Source of the DNA: Planococcus halocryophilus
Lineage (GTDB): Bacteria > Bacillota > Bacilli > Bacillales_A > Planococcaceae
NCBI RefSeq assembly: GCF_001687585.2
Contig: NZ_CP016537.2
Span: 1,212,001-1,276,000 of the forward strand
DNA: 64,000 bases
Direction: 5' to 3'
Below are positions 7,842-13,493 of the stretch, one piece after another (within the stretch, counting starts at the first letter, position 1; each line of letters opens with the position of its first letter). The notes beneath the pieces are model-generated. The model was not told the DNA's origin. It searched no databases and saw only the letters and a list, made by a program, of their open reading frames with translations. The translations under genes were made by a program, and so were the position numbers.

Positions 7842-7927
7842 AAGTTTTACCTCCTTTACATTGAAGAATATCTCTAGTTCTTAGTATCACACTTTAATCT
7901 GGAATTTACAGTTTACATAACGTTGGT

Positions 7928-7961
7928 TGAATGTAACATAAGTCTAATTAAGTTACATTCA
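7928..7961 (+). repeat. 34-bp site R12
   Basis: Left arm TGAATGTAACATA, spacer AGTCTAAT, perfect right arm. It lies 87 bp upstream of the minus gene's start. Confidence 0.9.
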
Positions 7962-8044
7962 GTTTCCCTATTTCATAAGCTTTGTTAAAAAATCCATCAA
8001 AACTAATTTCAAAAGAAAATATGATACATTCAAAAGTCGGTGCT

Positions 8045-8218
8045 ATGAAGTTTGAAAGCTCGAATTTCAATAGGATTGGGGTTTAGTTATCAAGTATTAT
8101 AGAAGAAAAAGCTTGTAAATCTGGTATTGGAATTATTTAAGCCGTTATTAACCAGATTCGTATTTGCAGCGAAACCATTGCTGCTTATGAGGTGATTCCA
8201 CGGACACTACATGGTTAA
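8045..8218 (+). pseudogene. Possible decayed gene between R12 and the next gene
   Basis: One frame from ATG 8045 to TAA 8216 reads as protein-like sequence interrupted by a TAG at 8084 and a TAA near 8138; its end (ICSETIAAYEVIPRTLHG) has normal composition. No family is recognised. Apart from this the 7962-8272 gap shows nothing. Confidence 0.25.
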
Positions 8219-8272
8219 GGCAGGATGTGTGATACTAAATGTCACTCAAGACCATAAGGAGGAGATTGTTGA

Positions 8273-8932
8273 GTGTTATTTAGAGGCTTTAATTTTCAAG
8301 ATCGCTCATCACAACATCATAAACCTAAACAAAGTCAGTTTTATGTGGAAACCAACTGCATTGTTTATCTCTTTGAACAGTTTTTACCTAAACTTCATTT
8401 TAATGATGTAAGTAGTGTCCAATTTGAGTGTTATCCAAATGCAGAATTGGCTTATCAACCTGTCATCATGGATGGGTTACTACCTGTAACGATCCCCTAT
8501 AATGTAAGTGATTTTTACGATCTATCCGATCTAGAGAAAAAGAAAAAGACACTTGACCTAATGATGGATGGATTACGGGTTATTTGTAAAGACAAGGGTT
8601 GGGATGAAGAACCATTTTTATATGCGTATCAAAAGGTAGTCGAAAAAAATTATACATTCAAAAAAACGTATAAAAAGCCAAAATCCAGTCCCAATCGTAA
8701 ATTGAAAGCGAAAATTGAAATAGAGATTGGGATATATGATTGTACGGCTTCACTAGTAGTTGAAGATAAAGAACAAAAGCACATCTATTCAGAAGTCCTT
8801 TATCAAACAGAGCCAATATTCGAATTGCTCTATCCATTATTGGGAGATATTAAATGGGTAGGTAATGATGAAGTCAGGGTTCATGAAAGAAAACCATGTG
8901 AACATCAGTTTAAAACAGTTTATTTACAGTAA
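8273..8932 (+). CDS. Hypothetical protein, 219 residues
   Basis: GTG 8273 follows AAGGAGG at 8256-8262. The N-terminal ~100 residues are mixed helix/strand; a basic linker (FKKTYKKPKSSPNRKLKAK, about 135-155) leads to a strand-rich C-terminus. No motif identifies a family. It is followed by composite repeat B rather than a 34-bp site. Confidence 0.55.
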   Translation: MLFRGFNFQDRSSQHHKPKQSQFYVETNCIVYLFEQFLPKLHFNDVSSVQFECYPNAELAYQPVIMDGLLPVTIPYNVSDFYDLSDLEKKKKTLDLMMDGLRVICKDKGWDEEPFLYAYQKVVEKNYTFKKTYKKPKSSPNRKLKAKIEIEIGIYDCTASLVVEDKEQKHIYSEVLYQTEPIFELLYPLLGDIKWVGNDEVRVHERKPCEHQFKTVYLQ

Positions 8933-8941
8933 AAAAAGCGC

Positions 8942-8969
8942 AAATTCATATGTCAGAACTTCTAGAATA
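8942..8969 (+). repeat. Doubtful dif-like site B
   Basis: The sequence around TTCATATGTCAGAACTTC can be aligned to dif-like sites only with a gap. It is listed because the terminator and tail box that follow the other dif-like sites are present just downstream. Confidence 0.25.
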
Positions 8970-9012
8970 ATATTTTACCGATGATCGATAGAGTTCTTAA
9001 TCGCCAAAAGGA

Positions 9013-9075
9013 AAAAAGCTCAACTATGAGCTCTTTGCCTTTTTGATTTGTCAAAGTGTACTTTTACGAACGGTT
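9013..9075 (+). terminator. Terminator and tail box of composite repeat B
   Basis: Stem AAGCTCA / TGAGCT with loop ACTA and a downstream T-rich tract, then the box AAAGTGTACTTTTACGAACG at 9053-9072. A second small hairpin (GCCATCAG / CTGATGAC) lies at about 9107-9131; the rest of the gap before the cupin gene is AT-rich and featureless. Confidence 0.6.
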
Positions 9076-9274
9076 ATTTTAACCTAAATTCTTTAAAAAG
9101 CAAAAAGCCATCAGAATGAACTGATGACTTAAGATAGTAATATTTTTAAAGTTCTTTTGTTAATTAATCTTTTTCTTTATATTTCAATTATAGCATTATA
9201 GATTTTGAATTATAAGACTTTTAATAACCCAATTTAATCCATATCATGAAAGAGAAAGATTTGGAGGGATACCA

Positions 9275-9634
9275 TTGAGGTTTTATTCGTTCAATAAAGA
9301 AAATGGAAAACGTATCACTGCATTTAACTCGAATTTTATCATGACGCGAATTGCCAAGACAGAAAGCGCAACTCATACAGGAATTGTTTTTCTTAATCCT
9401 GGCGAGACAATTGGGTTTCATCAAGCTGTGGTTCCACAAATTCTGCTAGTGATAGAAGGGGAAGGATGGGTGAGAAGTTATACACAAGAAAAGCAACGGA
9501 TCAAGAAAGGGGAAGCCGTTAGTTGGGCAAAAGGCGAAGGTCATGAAACGACCACTGAAAACGGGTTAACAGCCTTGATAATTGAAGCTGAAGAATTGCT
9601 GCCGTTTGATTCTACCAGTTCCCCGAAAACCTAG
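9275..9634 (+). CDS. Cupin-domain protein
   Basis: The TTG start follows TTGGAGGG. The 119-residue product has a single small cupin barrel. Motif 1 is at about residues 45-60 (NPGETIGFHQA...), with the glycine-rich strand VIEGEGWVRS; motif 2 is near KKGEAVSWAKGEGHETTTENG. The usual metal-binding HxH/E pattern of motif 1 is reduced to one histidine, though GHET keeps one in motif 2. Function unknown; many such proteins bind small molecules. It lies between composite repeats B and C. Confidence 0.7.
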   Translation: MRFYSFNKENGKRITAFNSNFIMTRIAKTESATHTGIVFLNPGETIGFHQAVVPQILLVIEGEGWVRSYTQEKQRIKKGEAVSWAKGEGHETTTENGLTALIIEAEELLPFDSTSSPKT

Positions 9635-9661
9635 ACTTTAAGCTGCTATTTAATTAATTCG

Positions 9662-9689
9662 AGTTTACATATCAAAACTTATAGGAAGG
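9662..9689 (+). repeat. dif-like 28-bp site C
   Basis: Arm AGTTTACATAT, spacer CAAAAC, arm TTATAGGAAGG. By eye the first arm matches the recalled B. subtilis dif arm at 10 of 11 positions and the second at 9 of 11. It lies 28 bp after the cupin stop codon. Confidence 0.75.
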
Positions 9690-9752
9690 GGAGAAGTGTT
9701 AGATTTAGCTTCTTTCCTTCTTTTTGTTCATTTTAGAGTACTTTTACGAACG
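9685..9752 (+). terminator. Terminator and tail box of composite repeat C
   Basis: Stem AAGGGGAGAAG / CTTCTTTCCTT (with G-U pairs) plus T-tract, then AGAGTACTTTTACGAACG at 9735-9752. The remaining ~200 bp up to 9950 show no gene. Confidence 0.6.
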
Positions 9753-9950
9753 AAATTGTTTCTAAAAACATCCACCCATCAAGTCGAATTTAAAAGAGGA
9801 AAGATGAAATAATTGAACTTGTCTCTTAAACAGGACAGGAACAACGGTGTATTTCATTGGTCAATAAGAATCTCAAAGTGAATAGTGAATTTGAAATCCT
9901 AGTTTTCGATTGAAGTTCTTCCACCCAATTTATTGCCTTATGCTCCTGAA

Positions 9951-10355
9951 TCAATCGATAAAATCATGAAAAGCATAAACCATATTCTCAAAAGTATATT
10001 CTTCTTCATCGATATGATGCTTATCAATGTACTCAAGCATGGCTAAATGTCCTTTTTCTTGATATTTTTTAAAGACTGTTTCGCCTTGAGCGACAAACCA
10101 ATGGCCGAAATCTTGATAGAAAGTATCGTCACCGCCTTCTACAATCCCGCCTTCTTCACTATCAATATGCAGCTTTTCAAACTCATCATTCACAATTTGG
10201 TTGTAAATATTTTTCCATTCTTCATACAGCTTTTCTATAGTTACTTTATCGTATCTATTCATTATATCTATCAGATTTTCATATTGCTGTTCACTCGGCA
10301 AATATTCTTTTCCTTTTTTGGACTCCTCAATGATATCCCATAATAACCGTCTCAT
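9951..10355 (-). CDS. DUF4240-domain protein
   Basis: The 134-residue product begins MRRLLWDIIEESKKG and contains DDTFYQDFGHWFVAQGETVF (about residues 76-95), which matches the conserved core of DUF4240 (helical N-terminus, then a D-F-x-x-W-x-(I/V)-A-Q-G motif). DUF4240 proteins are small, cytosolic and often found with toxin-immunity loci; the activity is unknown. It is the only minus-strand gene between sites C and D. Confidence 0.75.
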   Translation of the reverse strand: MRRLLWDIIEESKKGKEYLPSEQQYENLIDIMNRYDKVTIEKLYEEWKNIYNQIVNDEFEKLHIDSEEGGIVEGGDDTFYQDFGHWFVAQGETVFKKYQEKGHLAMLEYIDKHHIDEEEYTFENMVYAFHDFID

Positions 10356-10444
10356 GTATTATCCTTCATCCTCTCAAATTTCTACAGTTCTTATTTTCTG
10401 AACAAATACATTTTCAATATATTATAACGATAAATTTCCTCTAA

Positions 10445-10476
10445 TGAACGTCATAATGGTAATTAAATTAACTTTC
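10445..10476 (+). repeat. Decayed 34-bp site R13
   Basis: TGAACGTCATA, spacer ATGGTAAT, TAAATTAACTTTC: recognisable by spacer pattern and arm remnants, with a 2-base deletion in the left arm and several changes on the right. It probably no longer works if the other copies do. Confidence 0.55.
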
Positions 10477-10666
10477 CCTATTATTCAAAAACATAAAGTT
10501 ATAATTGAATTGACAAATGTTTTAAGACTTGCATTTTTGATTTAAGGCATAGAATCATTCAAATACAGTTGAGTAATATCAAATTTTTATAGGTTACATT
10601 CGAAAATACTATCCTTATTTAAATCATTAATTTTAAAGGAAACAAAAAACTTTTAAACGAATAAAC

Positions 10667-10694
10667 AGTTTACATATGACACCTTATCGGAAGC
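10667..10694 (+). repeat. dif-like 28-bp site D
   Basis: Arm AGTTTACATAT, spacer GACACC, arm TTATCGGAAGC. It has the same direction as A, C and E. The stretch 10477-10666 before it is AT-rich with nothing recognisable. Confidence 0.75.
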
Positions 10695-10704
10695 TACTTA
10701 TAGT

Positions 10705-10782
10705 GAAAAGGAGAGAAGGGGCTGCACGTAGCGCATCTTTTCTCCTTTTTCTTTGCGAAAGTGTAATTTCACGAACGGTTAT
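10705..10782 (+). terminator. Terminator and tail box of composite repeat D
   Basis: Stem AAAAGGAGAGA / TTTTCTCCTTTT with an inner GCTGC/GTAGC helix, then the box AAGTGTAATTTCACGAACGG at 10759-10778. The box has two changes relative to B (C to A and T to C). Confidence 0.6.
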
Positions 10783-10922
10783 ATTTATAGAAAAGTTAGT
10801 AAAGACATCTACTATAAAAACTATAGAATGGTAAAATAAGTATATAATTTAGTTAGTAAAAGTAAGTGAATGAAAATAATACTGAACTCACCAAGTTCTT
10901 AGATTTTAGAGGGAGTGTGGAT

Positions 10923-11192
10923 ATGGAGAAGAAAAAGACTAACAGTTCTTACCTTTATTTAATAATCGGTGCCATTGGTATGCTCTTACTAGTATTTGGC
11001 CTTCTAGAATATATATCGTTCGTTGGAAGTACAACTACACCTAGTTTCTTATTAACTTTTGCTGGTTTTCTAATACTAGTCCATTACATTTACTATTTAG
11101 AAAAGAAGAGTGGCATTAGTAATAAAGTTATCTGGGTTAAGTCTGGTCTGCTAGCTCTCTCACTACTTATTTTCACCTACACCTTTTATTAG
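10923..11192 (+). CDS. Small three-helix membrane protein
   Basis: ATG 10923 is preferred to the upstream in-frame ATG 10866 because GAGGGAG lies just before it. The 89 residues start MEKKKTNSSY and hold about three hydrophobic segments separated by short loops (one KKSGIS). No family is recognised. The stop lies 4 bp before R14. Confidence 0.6.
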   Translation: MEKKKTNSSYLYLIIGAIGMLLLVFGLLEYISFVGSTTTPSFLLTFAGFLILVHYIYYLEKKSGISNKVIWVKSGLLALSLLIFTYTFY

Positions 11193-11196
11193 AAAG

Positions 11197-11230
11197 TGAA
11201 TGTAACTTATGTACAGTTAAGTTACATTCG
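11197..11230 (+). repeat. 34-bp site R14
   Basis: Near-perfect arms (last base G), spacer TGTACAGT. Confidence 0.9.
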
Positions 11231-11257
11231 AAAATGACTTTATAAGGGGGCAAAGGA

Positions 11258-11632
11258 ACGAAAAAGATTTCTTTATTGATTATTCTTTTACTTGGCTTAG
11301 CTGGTTGTAGTAATGGCGGAATTTATGAATTTTCGGGGACTACCGATAATTGGGAAGTTTTTTATATGGTCGATGTCATTAACGAAGATGAACAAGAAGC
11401 GACTGGAACTCTTAAGTACGTGGGAAATGGACCAATGCCAGAAACAGTAAATTCTAAAATTGGAACCACATTAACCAAAATGGGGCAAACAGGAACACCG
11501 TTAACAGACGGAAAAGCCAAAATTGGTAGTGGCTGTGAAGGTTGCGGAACTTTTCAAAAAAATGATGAGCTTGAAATGGAAATTATGTGGGATGGACAGA
11601 CAGAAAAATTAATACTGACGGATATAAAATAG
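11258..11632 (+). CDS. Small lipoprotein, apparent ACG start
   Basis: The frame encodes a typical lipoprotein signal: KKISLLIILLLGLAGC with the modified Cys as residue 17, then a mature domain of about 107 residues with two Cys pairs (GCEGCG near the end). The position expected for ATG, 7 nt after AAGGGGG (11244-11250), is ACG. The first accepted start in frame is TTG 11276, which would remove the basic n-region and has no ribosome site. The family is unknown. It is either started at ACG, or silenced by a point mutation. Confidence 0.55.
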   Translation, partial: TKKISLLIILLLGLAGCSNGGIYEFSGTTDNWEVFYMVDVINEDEQEATGTLKYVGNGPMPETVNSKIGTTLTKMGQTGTPLTDGKAKIGSGCEGCGTFQKNDELEMEIMWDGQTEKLILTDIK

Positions 11633-11671
11633 TTGATATCAGAGTATATTTAAAGTTTTGCTGTCTTTTTT

Positions 11672-11705
11672 TGAATGTAACTTATTGTGAATTAAGTTAC
11701 GTTCA
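11672..11705 (+). repeat. 34-bp site R15
   Basis: Spacer TTGTGAAT as in R2; the right arm is TAAGTTACGTTCA (one change). It is the last site of this family in the window. Confidence 0.9.
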
Positions 11706-11738
11706 GACATTCATTCCACAAAAGTTGGAGGTAAACAA

Positions 11739-12101
11739 ATGACAGTCGGAATCGATTTTTATATTGCCAGTACACTAAAAGAAATACCTAAATCCGAAAA
11801 ACATGTGAAGTTCGAGGAGGATCTGCAAGATTATCTATTGAAAAAGGAGGGAGATCCAGCAAAAAAGTACGGTCTCCTTTTAAACCTGGATCAATATAGT
11901 GATCGAATGTTTTCAGCTAGAGAAGTAAATGAACTGGTCATTATTTGCGAACATCTGCTAAATGAATACAGTGTCACCGAAAAGAAACAGTGGAAAGTGG
12001 ACAAAAGAACAAAGGGAATCAACTGTTTTGCTGAAGAATTGAAAGTGCTTTGTTTGGCTGCACTGGACCGAAAGAAAAAAGTGATTGCAGTAGGAGACTA
12101 A
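11739..12101 (+). CDS. Hypothetical protein, 120 residues
   Basis: A TTGGAGG ribosome site precedes ATG 11739. The protein begins MTVGIDFYIAS, then a charged helix-rich body (SAREVNELVIICEHLLNEY) and ends VIAVGD. The first residues resemble small immunity-type proteins of unknown family that begin with a short strand followed by helices, but no assignment is made. No repeat separates it from the next gene. Confidence 0.6.
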   Translation: MTVGIDFYIASTLKEIPKSEKHVKFEEDLQDYLLKKEGDPAKKYGLLLNLDQYSDRMFSAREVNELVIICEHLLNEYSVTEKKQWKVDKRTKGINCFAEELKVLCLAALDRKKKVIAVGD

Positions 12102-12256
12102 TGATATAAAGAGTAGAAACCATTACCTTTATAAAACTAGGTTCTGTCAGACATTGCTATTGATTTCACTTGTTTAGAATAGGCTATTTAGTTGAGTGAG
12201 TCGTATTTAAAGAAGGTAGGAAACAATAGTATAAATTTCCCGGGAGTAGGTCAAAT

Positions 12257-12673
12257 ATGTTTAGAGAGATAAGCAATATCAAATTTAATTTTTTTATTGG
12301 TCAAAGGGTTACAGAGGTAAATACAGAAAAAAACGCGCCTTTAGGAATGACTTTTGAAAGAGCAACTTCAATAATCGAATGTCCTTGGAGATTGAGATTG
12401 GCCACTGAAATCTTGGTGGGGTATTCAGATTGTCTCTATGCACCAGAAAGATTTTCGCACAAAGATGTAGAAAAGGTGCTACTGGGGAAAAAGATAAAAC
12501 ATATCTTTTTGTATGAAGAAATAGCCGATTTAATTATAGAGTTTGAAGGCAATATTTTTCTTGAATTGTTTCATGAAAGTAATTACTTTGAAGGGTGGGA
12601 ATTACAAGGAGACAATGGCTTTCATTTATATTCCTTACCAGGGGGTTCTTATGCTTTGGATGAACCTTTGTAA
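12257..12673 (+). CDS. Hypothetical protein, possible immunity-type
   Basis: Encodes 138 soluble residues. The C-terminal part (FLELFHESNYFEGWELQG, then YSLPGGSYA) is strand-rich and similar in pattern to the proteins at 1665 and 7221. ATG 12257 is weakly preceded by GGGAG. It is the last gene of the array, followed by dif-like site E. The possible DUF6188 relationship is a guess. Confidence 0.6.
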   Translation: MFREISNIKFNFFIGQRVTEVNTEKNAPLGMTFERATSIIECPWRLRLATEILVGYSDCLYAPERFSHKDVEKVLLGKKIKHIFLYEEIADLIIEFEGNIFLELFHESNYFEGWELQGDNGFHLYSLPGGSYALDEPL

Positions 12674-12717
12674 AAGTTCTGTTTTAAAGTTTTAACTTGT
12701 AGTCTCAAAGGGATACA

Positions 12718-12745
12718 GGTTTACATATTCCGGATTATCGGAAGT
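12718..12745 (+). repeat. dif-like 28-bp site E
   Basis: Arm GGTTTACATAT, spacer TCCGGA, arm TTATCGGAAGT. A hairpin follows, but the ACTTTTACGAACG tail box is missing. It marks the right edge of the array. Confidence 0.7.
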
Positions 12746-12792
12746 AAATAATCCGTCAAATCATATACCTAATTATTATATATAATAAAGGC

Positions 12793-12838
12793 AAGGCAGT
12801 ATAGAAGGCATTAAAGCCACTATCTGCCTTTTATTATT
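12793..12838 (+). terminator. Terminator at the right end of the array
   Basis: Stem AAGGCAGTATA / ACTATCTGCCTT with an inner GGC/GCC pair and TTTTATT. It separates the array from the sigma-factor operon; 12839-12939 is AT-rich leader. Confidence 0.65.
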
Positions 12839-12939
12839 TCAGCGGTCGGATAGACTTTTAAACTTCTATTTTTAAAAATTTGAAACTAAAATCTTAAAAC
12901 TTACGTCTATGGGGTGTTTAGGAAGGGGCGGTGTAATAG

Positions 12940-13493
12940 TTGGCTAAGAATCTTAGAGATAAAAAATTAAATGATGAACACATTGAACAGGTTATGAGTG
13001 CTTACGGTGAATACTTGATGCGGTTAATTTATCTATATGTGAAAGATTGGTCGATTGCGGAAGATATCCTTCAAGAAGTTTTTTTACTTATTATCAAAAA
13101 GCCAATCAGTTTGAACATCGCTCTTCGCTGAAAACGTATCTATCTAAAATGGCAATCAATCGGTGCCATGATTATTTGCGAAGCTGGAAAAATAAACGAA
13201 TTATTTTTACTGAGACTGTTGGGAATCTACTATCGAACTCAAAATCAATTGAAGAATCGTATGAATTAGAATCAGATATTTTCAATTTAACAAGATATGT
13301 CTTAGACTTGCCGATCAAATACAGAGAAGCCATTCTTCTTTATTATTATCATGAATTCACTATTAACGAAATATCCAAACTGCTGAACTGTCCGGAAAGT
13401 ACGGTGAAAACGAGATTGCACAGAGCTAAAAGTTTGTTAAGAAACACTGTTGATACAAGCGAGTGGGAGGGATTCCAGGATGAACAAATTTAA
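12940..13493 (+). CDS. ECF-type sigma-70 factor split by a -1 frameshift
   Basis: The TTG start after GGAAGGGGCGG opens frame 1: region 2 with EYLMRLIYLYVKDWSIAEDI, then LQEVF. At 13080-13086 the sequence is T TTT TTA in the zero frame, an exact X-XXY-YYZ slippery heptamer. A -1 shift there continues with TYYQKANQFEHRSSLKTYL and then region 4 (LPIKYREAILLYYYHEFTINEI ending at the HTH and RLHRAK). Without the shift the frame ends at 13131. The joined product is about 184 residues, normal for the family. It could be programmed frameshifting, slippage on the T7 run, a mutation or a sequencing error. It overlaps the anti-sigma gene by 14 bp. Confidence 0.75.

Larger units (their letters stand above)
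1..12745. mobile_element. Accessory gene-cassette-like array with 34-bp and dif-like sites
   Basis: This stretch holds about 22 short genes on both strands. Nearly every gene junction is occupied by one of two repeat families: a 34-bp near-palindrome (15 copies including one decayed) or a 28-bp dif-like site with terminator and tail box (four clear copies, one doubtful). Neither family recurs in the rest of the window. Sites abut or overlap stop codons and lie about 25-55 bp before the next plus-strand start, so each unit is roughly one gene plus one site. All sites point the same way even around minus-strand genes. No integrase or transposase is present here, and the left boundary is outside the window. 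Calling it a recombination-built array is inference; the repeats and their orientation are seen directly. Confidence 0.7.

Noticed and set aside
8211..8411. 66-residue plus frame before the gene at 8273
   Set aside because: Overlaps the GTG 8273 gene in another frame and has no ribosome site.
137..11705. The 34-bp repeats as a CRISPR array
   Set aside because: Copies are separated by whole genes (300-1000 bp), not by short unique spacers of constant length, and no cas genes are present.
137..11705. The 34-bp repeats as classic integron attC sites
   Set aside because: The conserved attC core ends (RYYYAAC and GTTRRRY) are not found and no intI lies in the window; only the array logic is similar.
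137..11705. The 34-bp repeats as transcription terminators or operators
   Set aside because: No T-run follows them, and their direction does not follow the gene strand. An operator role cannot be excluded, but it does not explain the cassette-like borders or the spacer asymmetry.
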